From contig JALNZI010000004.1 of assembly GCA_023229385.1 (NCBI GenBank), positions 1 through 64,000 on the forward strand: DNA of 64,000 nucleotides. The letters run 5' to 3'. This DNA comes from Candidatus Omnitrophota bacterium (GTDB lineage Bacteria > Omnitrophota > Gorgyraeia > Gygaellales > Profunditerraquicolaceae). The notes below the pieces were generated by a model. That model saw nothing but the letters and a program-made list of their open reading frames with translations. It searched no databases and had not been told where the DNA came from. The first letter of the stretch is position 1. The number at the start of each line of letters is the position of its first letter. A program made the position numbers and the translations under genes. Below, in pieces: positions 1-8,493 of the stretch.

Positions 1-746
1 CCTAAAGCTCCTTTGGCTTTACTATTAGGACCAAATGCAACTGCTAATGATTGTTCTCCACTAACAATTGCTTGACTACTATCACCTACGGTGGACGCTA
101 ATGAACGATGCCCACTATTGCTGGATACTGACCAATTTCCGCTATTGCTGGATAATGAATAATATCCACTATTGCTGGCTACTGAACGATCTCCACTATT
201 GCTGGCTACTGAATAATGTCCGCTATTGCTAGCTACTGACCAATCTCCACTATTTGAGGCTACTGAATAATTCCCACTATTGCTGGATACTGACCCATAT
301 CCACTATTGCTGGATACTGAGCAATCTCCGCTATTGCTGGCTACTGAACAAACTCCACTATTTGAGGCTACTGAATAATGCCCACTATTGCTGGCTAATG
401 AACGATCCTTAGTTTGATGCTCTTTAACATTAGCATGATCTTTCATATATTCAGCACATAATTGAGTATATTCAATAATATCAATTTCCCTAATAATAGT
501 TATTTTTGTACCAGCCTGTTTAGAGTCATTCGATTCATTAGAGTCACCCTTAACAATTCCATCAAGATCGACTTCACAGTACCTAGATTCACCTGGATTA
601 TAGTAAGAAAATACATCTAGTGGGTTTGTGCAAGCATGAAAGCCCTCTTGACATAGCTCTGCTTTAGCTGTTACATAGGTCTTACCTATCTCGTATTGGA
701 AATCCCGGCACTTTAGATTATTATCAAAACCCTTAAAACATTTCAT
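1..746 (-). CDS. DUF7666-type protein with octapeptide repeats, copy 1 (C-terminus cut by window edge)
   Basis: About 248 codons are present; the C-terminus runs off the left edge. The first ~125 residues match the copies at 26686-27582 and 50088-51038 (MKCFKGFD start, CRDFQYEIGKTY, CQEGFHACTNP, CEVDLDGIVKG), a pattern I recognise as DUF7666, function unknown. Residues ~135-235 are a tandem 8-residue repeat built on ASNSG followed by two variable residues and Ser. After it comes a YadA-head/Hep_Hag-like stretch (SLAVAFGPNSKAKG), so a beta-roll is likely. Bases 1-127 are identical to 50221-50347, which indicates recent duplication or gene conversion. A surface-exposed or decoy role is possible but not shown. 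Confidence 0.8.
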   Translation of the reverse strand, partial: MKCFKGFDNNLKCRDFQYEIGKTYVTAKAELCQEGFHACTNPLDVFSYYNPGESRYCEVDLDGIVKGDSNESNDSKQAGTKITIIREIDIIEYTQLCAEYMKDHANVKEHQTKDRSLASNSGHYSVASNSGVCSVASNSGDCSVSSNSGYGSVSSNSGNYSVASNSGDWSVASNSGHYSVASNSGDRSVASNSGYYSLSSNSGNWSVSSNSGHRSLASTVGDSSQAIVSGEQSLAVAFGPNSKAKGAL

Positions 747-957
747 TTTCTAACTTCTTTTCCTGGGTTGTGGGTGATTAATTATTTGGATCTTGCTAGG
801 TTTAAATCAATTACTAATACAAATGCGTTATGAGGACTTTGAACTCTCACCTACTATGAAAAAAAATCAATTCAAGAATTATTATATCTGGGATTTTAAT
901 AGTTATCATCTTAGATAATATAAGAAAGAAGGAAAGCTTTTTAGTGCTTCCTTTTAA
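747..957. other. Intergenic stretch, no gene seen
   Basis: About 210 bases between the DUF7666 gene and tRNA-Arg. I see no ORF with a ribosome binding site, no convincing -35/-10 pair and no strong hairpin. Confidence 0.5.
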
Positions 958-1031
958 TGAATGTGGAGCGGCTCGAACGCTCGACCTGCGGAGTAGAAAT
1001 CCGCTGCTCTATCCAACTGAGCTACACATCC
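958..1031 (-). tRNA. tRNA-Arg (TCT)
   Basis: Cloverleaf on the minus strand: acceptor GGATGTG/CACATTC with one G-U pair, anticodon stem GCGGA/TCCGC, loop TTTCTAC giving anticodon TCT, canonical T-loop TTCGAGC, A73. No CCA is encoded. It stands alone, far from the main cluster, and a second tRNA-Arg(TCT) lies at 60095-60168. Confidence 0.93.
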
Positions 1032-1047
1032 AATATGCAAATTAGAG

Positions 1048-1560
1048 CTATTCAGGTTGTGGGTTTGATCCACTTGCAGAAATAGGAATAGCCGGCAGTT
1101 TTTGTGCGCAATTTTTAGCAGCGGCTGTCAAATCATTTTTAAATTGAGTAAGCCCAACTGAATCATTTTTGGAGAATAAGTATTCAACTCCACTTTGAGT
1201 TTCATTATGCTTGATACTAATTTGAATTCCTTCTCCTACAATAATATCAGCCACTAATCTATTTCCAAAGCTATCTTTCATGAAAACTCCAGGGCAGATA
1301 TCAGAATTATTAGTTTTCTTGCCATAATTTTTAGCATAACTGCGATAATAATTTACCACATTATTAAACATCATTTCAAATACTACCAAAGCTTGCATAT
1401 CATCTTTTGAAAATGTGAAAATCTTTGTTGGTCCCACATTATCTGCATCACTTTGAATCAGTAAAATAACATCTTCTCGCCTGTTTAATTTAATGCCAAT
1501 TTCATCTCCTTGAGCATTTCCAATCCTACGAGAAAGGCTTTGTGAAGTTTCAATACACAT
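1048..1560 (-). CDS. Conserved-looking unknown protein, 170 aa
   Basis: I do not recognise this protein. A longer frame opens at a TTG at 1614, but I chose the internal ATG (MCIETSQSL) because AAGGA lies about 10 bases upstream of it. It is soluble, with a mixed alpha/beta look and no Cys-rich or P-loop motif. The C-terminus is rich in Pro, Ser and Ala. The stop lies only 17 bases from tRNA-Arg. Confidence 0.65.
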   Translation of the reverse strand: MCIETSQSLSRRIGNAQGDEIGIKLNRREDVILLIQSDADNVGPTKIFTFSKDDMQALVVFEMMFNNVVNYYRSYAKNYGKKTNNSDICPGVFMKDSFGNRLVADIIVGEGIQISIKHNETQSGVEYLFSKNDSVGLTQFKNDLTAAAKNCAQKLPAIPISASGSNPQPE

Positions 1561-1702
1561 TATGCGAGCTTCCTTATATTTAAAAAATCCGTGGCGAATC
1601 GAGTAACCACTCAATTTCTTGAATCATCCATCACCACAACACCTTCCCCTTTATAGAGATAGTGTTCTCAAATATCCCCAAGGATGGGACCACGGACAAG
1701 AT

Positions 1703-1963
1703 TTACTTATGCTTATTAATACTATCTAGTTTCATTCTATCCAAAATTCTTTTATTCATGAAATATTCAATTTTTTGAGTATTGTAAACATGATTTGGAT
1801 CTAGATGATTAATCATAGAATCATTTACTTTTAATTCAGCTAAAATTGAATCTTTTTCTGTTTTGTAATGAACTTCGGATATTTTGTTGATCTTTTGGTA
1901 GCCATATATTGCTAAAATAACTATTACAAGAGGCCATGCAAATTCTTTAATAATTTTAATCAC
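1703..1963 (-). CDS. Small membrane-anchored protein, 86 aa
   Basis: GTG start chosen because AAGGAG lies eight bases upstream. Residues ~8-24 (AWPLVIVILAIYGY) form one membrane-spanning helix; the remaining ~60 residues are charged and helical (KTEKDSILAELKV), consistent with a single-pass protein with a cytoplasmic or periplasmic coiled tail. The promoter at 2021-2049 reads straight into it. Function unknown. Confidence 0.7.
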   Translation of the reverse strand: MIKIIKEFAWPLVIVILAIYGYQKINKISEVHYKTEKDSILAELKVNDSMINHLDPNHVYNTQKIEYFMNKRILDRMKLDSINKHK

Positions 1964-2020
1964 TTGTATCTCCTTACGGTATAGCTAGTCTTATTGGCTA
2001 TTCAGACTAGCGCTAGAATT

Positions 2021-2049
2021 AATATAATAAAATCAGTGGCAAGTGGCAA
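2021..2049 (-). promoter_or_regulatory. Sigma70-like promoter, TTGCCA-17-TATATT
   Basis: On the minus strand TTGCCA (2044-2049) is followed after 17 bases by TATATT (2021-2026). A second TTGCCA overlaps at 2037-2042 but is badly spaced. It drives the membrane protein gene ending at 1963. The same pattern recurs at 27631, 30576 and 32162. Confidence 0.75.
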
Positions 2050-2072
2050 GTGGGGATTACTGCAACCTGATT

Positions 2073-2786
2073 TTATCTTGGGCCTTTAAGAGGAGCTTTA
2101 ATTTTCACAGGAGTAGATTTCACAGATGGATCGTAAATGTCAACCCAAACAGAACTACTCCAACTGCCTCTCCAAGTTGGTAACATGGCTTCAATATATT
2201 TTGCAAATTCAGTAATAGTTATTTTTTCATCATCAATTAATAATTGAAATAACTTTTTTAGATCTTCAATGGAATTAAATTCTTCATTATATACATTCAA
2301 ATATTTTAATACTATAATATTATCCTCATCAATACCATCTAAAATATTTTCATAATAATCGCCATCACCCAATATGGAATCAAAATATTCCATAGATTTT
2401 TTATTTACAATAAAGGTATTATGATGATCATCCTCTGGCACCGAATATACTAAAGTATGCAATATTTGAGGGCGAAATGACATTATTTCTTTGGGATAAT
2501 CTTTTGAAATGCTTTCTTTGATTCTAAATAAATCTTTTAATTCAGGTAAATTACCAAAAATTTTAGCTAGATATGCTGCATCAGTTTCAGGCTCAAAATT
2601 AATTGAACTAATTAATTCTCTTAGAATTGTCCAAACTAAATTAGCACTTTGAGTTTGCTTTTTATATTTCTTATCAAATTCATCTCTAATTTGCCATTCA
2701 ATTTTATTAATAAATTCTTGATCAAGCAAATTAACCATAGATTTAGCCAAAGAATCTTTAAGATTTTGAATATTATCACAATCCAT
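2073..2786 (-). CDS. Unknown protein, 237 aa
   Basis: The start is the ATG (MDCDNIQN) five bases after AAGGAGAG; an upstream in-frame ATG at 2807 lacks such a site. The protein is acidic and helical through most of its length and ends in a short basic tail (VKIKAPLKGPR). No family recognised. It follows the gene at 2797-2997 by ten bases and probably shares its transcript. Confidence 0.65.
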   Translation of the reverse strand: MDCDNIQNLKDSLAKSMVNLLDQEFINKIEWQIRDEFDKKYKKQTQSANLVWTILRELISSINFEPETDAAYLAKIFGNLPELKDLFRIKESISKDYPKEIMSFRPQILHTLVYSVPEDDHHNTFIVNKKSMEYFDSILGDGDYYENILDGIDEDNIIVLKYLNVYNEEFNSIEDLKKLFQLLIDDEKITITEFAKYIEAMLPTWRGSWSSSVWVDIYDPSVKSTPVKIKAPLKGPR

Positions 2787-2796
2787 TATACTCTCC

Positions 2797-2997
2797 TTAA
2801 AAATCAAAATCCATATATACTTTTAATTGAGTATCTAGATTTTTATTTGTTTCTGGTTGCATACTTGTTCTAATTTTAAAATATATAGCATTAGTGATTT
2901 TTTGGGTATATTTAAATCCAAATATTCCAAAATCTCCTCCACTATGCATAGTAGGAGTTAAATAAATGGTTGTAGCTAAAATAGTCGCCTTTATCAT
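2797..2997 (-). CDS. Small unknown protein, 66 aa, hydrophobic N-terminus
   Basis: The start codon overlaps the stop of the ATPase gene at 2994 (ATGA), so translational coupling is likely. The first ~17 residues (MIKATILATTIYLTPTM) are apolar and could be a signal peptide; the rest (SGGDFGIFGFKYTQK) looks like a short beta-rich exported protein. No homologue recognised. Confidence 0.55.
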   Translation of the reverse strand: MIKATILATTIYLTPTMHSGGDFGIFGFKYTQKITNAIYFKIRTSMQPETNKNLDTQLKVYMDFDF

Positions 2998-3515
2998 TTT
3001 TTGATTTTCGACTTAATCAATTTTATAATATTATCTGTTTGATCTAAACTAGCATTAATTCTATCAAAAGGAATTTTATAATCATGCAAAAACATTTCTA
3101 TTCTTAGATCAAGTAATTCAGCTTCTTCTTCTGTTTGATTTCTACCACTTGGATTATATGGATTTACTCTATTTAAAAATATGTTTATATTATGGTAATT
3201 ACGATATTCTCTTAATAATATCTTATCTAATAAATCATCATTGGAATAGCAAGCCCCTAATAGTAATGGAGAATCAGTAACAATTACATCTACACTATTA
3301 GCAACTACCCACATTTTATACATTTGCTTTGAACTTATATACATTTGATAGTTCAAAGCCATGTGATTCTTTTCCCAAGTTTTTTCTTTAGCGTATTCTC
3401 TAACTAATTCGCAATTCAAATTATCGAATTTTAGTTTAGCAAATACACTAGCAGCGATCCGGGATTTACCAGTACCTGGACCTCCATAGAAATTAACCGA
3501 ATATGTATCTTTCAC
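2994..3515 (-). CDS. P-loop ATPase of the NadR/AAA_28 type, 173 aa
   Basis: Walker A GGPGTGKS lies at residues ~11-18, and a Walker B-like hydrophobic strand ending in Asp (VDVIVTDSPLLLG) at ~78-90. This layout, with a C-terminal lid segment, is that of NadR-type ribosylnicotinamide kinase-like AAA_28 proteins common in phages. The substrate cannot be told from sequence; an NAD-salvage or nucleotide-kinase role is possible. It ends in an ATGA overlap with the next gene. Stop is TGA. Confidence 0.75.
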   Translation of the reverse strand: MKDTYSVNFYGGPGTGKSRIAASVFAKLKFDNLNCELVREYAKEKTWEKNHMALNYQMYISSKQMYKMWVVANSVDVIVTDSPLLLGACYSNDDLLDKILLREYRNYHNINIFLNRVNPYNPSGRNQTEEEAELLDLRIEMFLHDYKIPFDRINASLDQTDNIIKLIKSKIKK

Positions 3516-3538
3516 AATGGCCTCTATTTTAATTATGA

Positions 3539-3733
3539 TTAGTCTATAAGTTTAGCATCATTATCTACTAAGTATAAAAATCCATTATATGCAATTGCTT
3601 CAAATGCATGTCTATGTTTATTGGCTTCAATTGCTTGAAGTTGTTTAGTAGCTTGTTTTTTAGTTAAGCATTTCTTAGTGGTAGTGTTATGAACTTTATA
3701 ACAATTACTATTTTTTCTTTTATATACTGGCAT
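3539..3733 (-). CDS. Small basic protein, 64 aa
   Basis: ATG (MPVYKRKN) preferred over the TTG two codons upstream. The core KKCLTKKQATKQLQAIEANKH resembles the C-terminal Lys-rich tail motif seen in several large-virus proteins, where a 'TKKxAxxQLxxIxxNK' helix recurs. High positive charge suggests binding of nucleic acid. Family and role are not established. Confidence 0.6.
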   Translation of the reverse strand: MPVYKRKNSNCYKVHNTTTKKCLTKKQATKQLQAIEANKHRHAFEAIAYNGFLYLVDNDAKLID

Positions 3734-3879
3734 ATCCAATATTTATGGCAATTCACTTCCACCTTTAAATATCGTATTTTTAAAGTCAGATCTACAATGA
3801 AGGCGCATACTCCATATATAATTAAAAATTATGCAGTTGGCAAGCTAATAGGTGCCTTAAATAATTTAATTTTTCATGT

Positions 3880-3885
3880 TATACT
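3880..3885 (+). promoter_or_regulatory. -10 box placed for a leaderless mRNA (TATACT, 6 nt, ATG)
   Basis: TATACT ends exactly six bases before the ATG of the exonuclease gene at 3892, and there is no Shine-Dalgarno sequence. The expected transcription start falls at the ATG. It is one of at least eight sites with the same spacing in this window. Confidence 0.55.
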
Positions 3886-3891
3886 TTTACA

Positions 3892-4518
3892 ATGCGAACA
3901 TACCCAATTGATCATATTAAAATTTCAAATAAAGAAACATTAGTATTTGTAGATTTAGAGACTTCTGGATTTAAACCTTGGGCATTTGGCAGAATAATAG
4001 AATTTGGAGTCATTAAAGTTAGCCCTAAAAAGACTGAAACCTTCCATTCGTTATGTAAGCCTAATTTAAAACTATATGACGATAAGCCATTATGGATAAG
4101 TAAACAAATACAATCATTAACGGAAATTGATAATAAAGATGTAGCAGATGAAAGAGATAGCTTTGATGTATTTGAAGATTTTTATGAATTTGTAGATGGG
4201 AATGTTTGTATTGCGCATAATGCTAGATTTGAAAAAACTTATATTGATTTTTATTGCGAATATTTGGGATTATACCCTTTACTTACCTTTAGAGATACTA
4301 TGCCAATGTTCAGAGCAGCATTTGGGTGTGCTAAGTTATCTACATTAAGCGAATCATCATTAGCACATTCTGCATATGATGATAGCTATCAAATGCTAAA
4401 ATTATATAAAAAAGCATTAGATTTAGATAAAAAGAATTATAAACTTTGCACTGAAGTAACATTACCAGATAGTGCAAAGAAATCTATTATGGAATGTAGA
4501 GAAATTAAAGAGCGATAA
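3892..4518 (+). CDS. DnaQ-like 3'-5' exonuclease (DEDDh family), 208 aa
   Basis: ExoI motif VDLETSG at residues ~20-26 supplies the first Asp and Glu; ExoII is HNARFEKT at ~112-119, with Glu where most members have Asp; ExoIII is HSAYDDS with the His and final Asp. These acidic residues bind two metal ions. The length is that of a free-standing epsilon-like or oligoribonuclease-like exonuclease. The Asp-to-Glu change is conservative but worth noting. The gene is isolated on the plus strand, converges with and overlaps the end of the next gene by 14 bases, and has no ribosome binding site. Confidence 0.85.
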   Translation: MRTYPIDHIKISNKETLVFVDLETSGFKPWAFGRIIEFGVIKVSPKKTETFHSLCKPNLKLYDDKPLWISKQIQSLTEIDNKDVADERDSFDVFEDFYEFVDGNVCIAHNARFEKTYIDFYCEYLGLYPLLTFRDTMPMFRAAFGCAKLSTLSESSLAHSAYDDSYQMLKLYKKALDLDKKNYKLCTEVTLPDSAKKSIMECREIKER

Positions 4519-4927
4519 GTAACTGATCCTTAAAAGCGCTTGATTCTGTACTTACTACTTGAATTAATAACATATATTTTTTGAAATTTAATGGCTTTTC
4601 TTCATATTTAAATTTATCAATATCTTCAAATAACGCATATCTATTTGCATATGCAAATCCTTCTTTAATTAACGAATATGTGCTATCTTCTACTACTAAA
4701 GTATCTCTATTTATTTTAGTAACTCGTACTAAATTGAAATTAGTCTCTTTATATTCAATTGGAACTCTAGCCCATAATCCATCATAATCAATACTGATAT
4801 TTCTACATTGATTGCAGCCTATTTCAGATTTTTTTGCACATAAATCACAGGCAAGTTCAATATTATCGCATTTAACAAAAATAGTGGCTGATTTTTTAGT
4901 GCAAGCAATACAAATAGGAGCAGTCAT
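4505..4927 (-). CDS. Zinc-ribbon-type unknown protein, 140 aa
   Basis: The start is the ATG that overlaps the TGA of the upstream gene (ATGA); the TTG two codons earlier is less likely. Four CxxC pairs in the first 45 residues (CIAC, CDLC, CNQC and a lone Cys) suggest a zinc-binding domain. The rest is a beta-rich domain of unknown role. Its 3' end overlaps the exonuclease gene tail to tail. Confidence 0.6.
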   Translation of the reverse strand: MTAPICIACTKKSATIFVKCDNIELACDLCAKKSEIGCNQCRNISIDYDGLWARVPIEYKETNFNLVRVTKINRDTLVVEDSTYSLIKEGFAYANRYALFEDIDKFKYEEKPLNFKKYMLLIQVVSTESSAFKDQLLIAL

Positions 4928-5334
4928 GATTGCCAATCCTTACTTATTTCAGGGGTGATTTCTTTGCAGTTAATGCTATCTAAGCAGTTTTCCAAATATA
5001 TAACATGGAAGGTATTAGATATTCTAGGCTGGAATATTTTAATTATTGTATAGTTATCGTCTAATTTAGATTTCCAAATTGGAATATCTAATCCTAAGTC
5101 ATCTATTGGAAAATCAGAATAATGTTCAAATATTAGAATTCTAAAATGCCTATTGCTTCCATAATTACGAAATCCTTTGGGCATACTTTCATCTTTATAT
5201 AACTCTAAATTTCTAGGTCTTAATTGAGCATAGCACCCTAATGATTTTTTCTCATTTGGAGTAAATGTGCAATTTGCCCAAATACAATCTTGGCATATGT
5301 ATTTTTTACAAGCTGGAGGTATTGAAGTCGTCAC
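4924..5334 (-). CDS. Cys-rich N-terminus unknown protein, 136 aa
   Basis: GTG start with AAGGG just upstream. The first 35 residues carry CKKYICQDCIWANC and a further Cys, plausibly a zinc or Fe-S site; the remainder is a mixed domain without a known motif. It is translationally coupled to the zinc-ribbon gene downstream. A 13-bp perfect inverted repeat lies immediately upstream (5348-5387). Confidence 0.6.
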   Translation of the reverse strand: MTTSIPPACKKYICQDCIWANCTFTPNEKKSLGCYAQLRPRNLELYKDESMPKGFRNYGSNRHFRILIFEHYSDFPIDDLGLDIPIWKSKLDDNYTIIKIFQPRISNTFHVIYLENCLDSINCKEITPEISKDWQS

Positions 5335-5347
5335 TATTGCCCTTTTG

Positions 5348-5387
5348 CATTAATGGTAAGATCAGCTAGAAATACTTACCATTAATG
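5348..5387. repeat. Perfect 13-bp inverted repeat
   Basis: CATTAATGGTAAG is repeated in inverted form 14 bases away. No T-run follows it on either strand, so it is not a normal terminator. It sits 13 bases upstream of the GTG start at 5334 and could be an operator or an mRNA hairpin controlling that gene. Confidence 0.5.
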
Positions 5388-5408
5388 TAACAAAAATGAA
5401 ACCCAATT

Positions 5409-5942
5409 TCAATCAAATTGAGCATATTTATAATTAAATGCATTCCTTAATATATTGATATTTTGACTACTAATGTTATATAATGAATATCCATTAATTA
5501 AATTATTAGTAATAACAAATGTGTTTTCATTAAAATCAACTAATATTGAAATAAATTTGCCGCCCATTTCATTAATCAAATAAACTACAATGTCTAAATC
5601 ATTAGGAAGTCTCTTTCCAAGATATGCTCTATAATTGGAAGTTTTATATGTATCTTTCTTAATCTCATCTTTAAAATGTTTACATTCTATTAATGTTTCA
5701 TAATTATTAATTATTCCAGCAAAAGTTTCTCGGCCTAAATGTACATCTGTTTCTTCTGCTAATATTCTACTAACTATTTCATAAGTATTTAAAGCAATTG
5801 TTTCTTTAATAAGCTTAATTACTTTTTTTACAACAAACCCCTTAACCTCTGATGTTTCACATGTGCAAGGTGCATCCATTAGTAATTTTTTAAAAAAAAC
5901 TAATGAATTGAAATCTAAGCTTTCTATTATTCCACCACTCAT
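5409..5942 (-). CDS. Unknown protein, 177 aa
   Basis: ATG start preceded by AAAGAG. It is a soluble protein with a CTCET pair near residue 25 and a beta-rich C-terminal third (FISILVDFNENTFVITNN). No family recognised. It may head the leftward operon 4505-5942. Confidence 0.6.
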   Translation of the reverse strand: MSGGIIESLDFNSLVFFKKLLMDAPCTCETSEVKGFVVKKVIKLIKETIALNTYEIVSRILAEETDVHLGRETFAGIINNYETLIECKHFKDEIKKDTYKTSNYRAYLGKRLPNDLDIVVYLINEMGGKFISILVDFNENTFVITNNLINGYSLYNISSQNINILRNAFNYKYAQFD

Positions 5943-6101
5943 TTAAAACTCTTTCTGAGATTTGTTAGAATTTCCTTAGCCAATCCTAAATTGAAGTGGC
6001 TATTGCGTTAAGTAGAAAATGTAATAAAATTATTTCATTTTTTACATACTAAATTAATTTAATTACCATTAATATCTAACTTTAACAAATAGAGGAATAC
6101 A

Positions 6102-6608
6102 ATGACTAAAACTAATCACATATATGCATTAAAATGGACTAGAGAAGACGGTAGCTGCCGTGGATATCAGTATGATTTACCCAAAGGATGCATATCAGGA
6201 GCTTGGCAGCATATTCAAGGGGAATTATCCCTTTGTAATAATGGCTTTCATGCTACTACTTTATTAGGAGTTAATGAATGGAGGGGAATAGGTGGATATA
6301 CTATGGGTCATAATGATATTACTACTCCATGTGGAAGACTTTGGATAGTTGAATTAGGCGGAAATATTCAATCAATAGATGCAGAGAATAAGTTGGCAGC
6401 TTCTTCTATCCGTTTCATTAAAGAATTAAAATATGGAACTAGATATAATAAGAACGAAGGTGAATGCACTGTTCGCGTTAATGATCTTAAATCCACTATT
6501 TTAAATACCAAATATAAAGTTTTATCATCTGTTTATAAACTAGAGGGCGAATTTAGTGTATATGCTAATTTTGATGAAATAAATAAACTTGTAACTTACG
6601 TAAAGTAA
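6102..6608 (+). CDS. DUF7666-like protein without repeats, 168 aa
   Basis: AGAGGAA precedes the ATG. The N-terminal half follows the DUF7666 layout seen in the three repeat proteins: CRGYQYDLPKG corresponds to CRDFQYEIGK, LCNNGFHATT to LCQEGFHACT, and LWIVELGG to CEVELDG. The octapeptide repeats are absent and the C-terminus is unrelated. It could be an ancestral or solo form of the domain. A terminator follows at 6615-6640. Confidence 0.65.
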   Translation: MTKTNHIYALKWTREDGSCRGYQYDLPKGCISGAWQHIQGELSLCNNGFHATTLLGVNEWRGIGGYTMGHNDITTPCGRLWIVELGGNIQSIDAENKLAASSIRFIKELKYGTRYNKNEGECTVRVNDLKSTILNTKYKVLSSVYKLEGEFSVYANFDEINKLVTYVK

Positions 6609-6614
6609 TTAAAT

Positions 6615-6640
6615 TAAGCCCTTCTAATCAGAAGGGCTTA
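6615..6640 (+). terminator. Stem-loop after the DUF7666-like gene
   Basis: An 11-bp perfect stem (TAAGCCCTTCT and its complement) with a four-base loop starts seven bases after the stop codon. The downstream T-tract is weak, so termination may be partial. Confidence 0.6.
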
Positions 6641-6710
6641 ACTTTACCTATAATTTATTTTTAATTACATTTTTAATATAAATTAATCATAATTAATTCA
6701 GGAGTTTAAG

Positions 6711-6902
6711 TTGAACGACAAGCACAAAACAGTTCTATGGGCTATTAAAGTTGTATTTTTCTCAATGTTTGCATATAGTGCATATAATAAATTGAGTGAA
6801 GCTTTAGCCGTAACTAAAAAAGAGACTAAGCGATCATATAAACTGCTCCCTGAAAAGGGTATTTTTGGAACTGTTAAAGAAATAATAAAGGTTGGAAAAT
6901 GA
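6711..6902 (+). CDS. Small membrane protein, 63 aa, TTG start
   Basis: AGGAG lies six bases before a TTG, the only sensible start. Residues ~9-24 (WAIKVVFFSMFAYSAY) are a probable membrane helix followed by a basic tail. The TGA stop overlaps the ATG of the AAA+ gene (ATGA), so the two are coupled and the small protein could be a partner or anchor for the ATPase. Confidence 0.65.
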   Translation: MNDKHKTVLWAIKVVFFSMFAYSAYNKLSEALAVTKKETKRSYKLLPEKGIFGTVKEIIKVGK

Positions 6903-8470
6903 GCAATCCACTTGACGGCATAGCCAAGCTACCTCCAATTGTAATTGACCACGATGAATTATTAGGTATTCCAGTACATAAACGAGTTGCTTATGTAATG
7001 AAGAAATATCTATCTGATGGAAATATTGTAGAAAAAACTAAAGTTCTTCAATATTTTGCAGAAGCTTTAATTGGAGTTGTCGAATCAATCTCTAATCCAG
7101 TTGTAAAAAACTACTTAGGGGTATTTCGTAATGGTATTTCAATGTTTGAATTGAATACTATTTTTACTAACTTAATTAAAGTTGAAAAAAATGGCATCGA
7201 ATATATAACTAAAGAAGAAGCTATGAAAGAAGTAATAAAAGAAAACTTCTTCCATACTCCAATGATATTTACTTGGAATGATGATAATGATGCCATTAGG
7301 TTAATTATTCAAAATATTGCTAAAACTCCTGCTTCAATTGCAGATAAATACAATCTAAAAATATTAGCTAAAGAAGAAATTAAGGAAACTTATTCATCTG
7401 AAGCAATAATTGTATGTGAAATGAATGGTGATAAATTTGCCATATCATATGAAGAATATGAAGCAATAACTGGAGTATGTTCTAGAAATAAAGAAGATTA
7501 TGCAGTGTACATGCCCTGGGAAGATGGTGAAGATAATTCAGTTCCATATACTAGATGCTTACAAATTATCAATATTTTAAATAAGATGTCCATTGAGGTA
7601 TTTTGCCATAGAATTAATCCAAGTATTAATTATGTAACAATTGATAAAGAAGGATATCAAATTCATACTAAAAAAGAAGTGTATGAAACTATCTTTAACT
7701 TGGATTATGATGATCTTACTCAATCTATGGAATATTGTTTAGAGCATAATAAAAAGCGTGGAATTGCTATGGTTGGAGATCCTGGATTAGGGAAAACCAT
7801 ATGCATTCATAAATTAATTAACCATTTTAAAAATGTTCCTACTTTTATTGTCAGAAATGAAGCTTTACTGGATGTTAGTTCAATTCGTAAAGTTTTCAAT
7901 CTAGTTAGAGATATGAAAGCAATACTAGTATTTGATGATTTTGATGGATTAGAAGTTCAAGATAAAGGCTCAATTACTAATGAGTTCTTGCATCAAATGG
8001 ATGTTAGTGGAGAATTCAAAGGAATAATTATAGCCACTATTAATGATCCTTCAAAAGTTCATTATACTTTAATATCTAGACCTGAACGATTTGATGAAGT
8101 CATCTTAATGAGATATCCTGAAAAGCATGAAGAAATTGAAGAAATAATTTTAAATAAGCTTAAGCATATATCTGAAACAGATGAAACCAGTATCGCTTTA
8201 ATTGATAAATTTAAAACTGAATGGGGCACTGAATTATACAATAAATTCATTGCTACTTGTGCAGAAAATAAATTCTCACCTGCTAGAATTTCATCTACTA
8301 TTGATTATTGCTTATCTCACTTCCAAAAATTAAGCAGTGAGCTATTGATTAAATCTTCTGAAATAGCTATTGGATTCCAAAAGACTTCAAAGATGTTCTC
8401 AGAAAATGGCGAATTGAAACATAGTAATAAAGCTAAATTAAGTGCAAGAAAGTCAGATTGGGCTGATTAA
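6899..8470 (+). CDS. AAA+ ATPase, 523 aa
   Basis: A ~280-residue N-terminal domain of unknown type is followed by an AAA+ module: Walker A GDPGLGKT at ~291-298, Walker B AILVFDDFDG at ~338-347, sensor-1 IIATINDPS, and SRPERFDE supplying the arginine finger. The FtsH/Bcs1/Rubisco-activase-like spacing suggests a remodelling ATPase that acts on proteins. A second AAA+ protein of BCS1 type lies at 44753-45985. It is coupled to the membrane protein gene upstream and ends at a strong bidirectional terminator. Confidence 0.85.
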   Translation: MSNPLDGIAKLPPIVIDHDELLGIPVHKRVAYVMKKYLSDGNIVEKTKVLQYFAEALIGVVESISNPVVKNYLGVFRNGISMFELNTIFTNLIKVEKNGIEYITKEEAMKEVIKENFFHTPMIFTWNDDNDAIRLIIQNIAKTPASIADKYNLKILAKEEIKETYSSEAIIVCEMNGDKFAISYEEYEAITGVCSRNKEDYAVYMPWEDGEDNSVPYTRCLQIINILNKMSIEVFCHRINPSINYVTIDKEGYQIHTKKEVYETIFNLDYDDLTQSMEYCLEHNKKRGIAMVGDPGLGKTICIHKLINHFKNVPTFIVRNEALLDVSSIRKVFNLVRDMKAILVFDDFDGLEVQDKGSITNEFLHQMDVSGEFKGIIIATINDPSKVHYTLISRPERFDEVILMRYPEKHEEIEEIILNKLKHISETDETSIALIDKFKTEWGTELYNKFIATCAENKFSPARISSTIDYCLSHFQKLSSELLIKSSEIAIGFQKTSKMFSENGELKHSNKAKLSARKSDWAD

Positions 8471-8493
8471 AAAAGGGGCATGCGCCCCTTTTT
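8471..8493. terminator. Bidirectional terminator
   Basis: GGGGC and GCCCC form a stem around a four-base loop, flanked by an A-run on the left and a T-run on the right, so it can stop transcription from both sides between the convergent AAA+ and ParB-like genes. Confidence 0.85.

Noticed and set aside
100..420. Tandem ~24-base repeats that might be taken for a CRISPR array
   Set aside because: The units are contiguous with no spacers and code for an in-frame octapeptide repeat.
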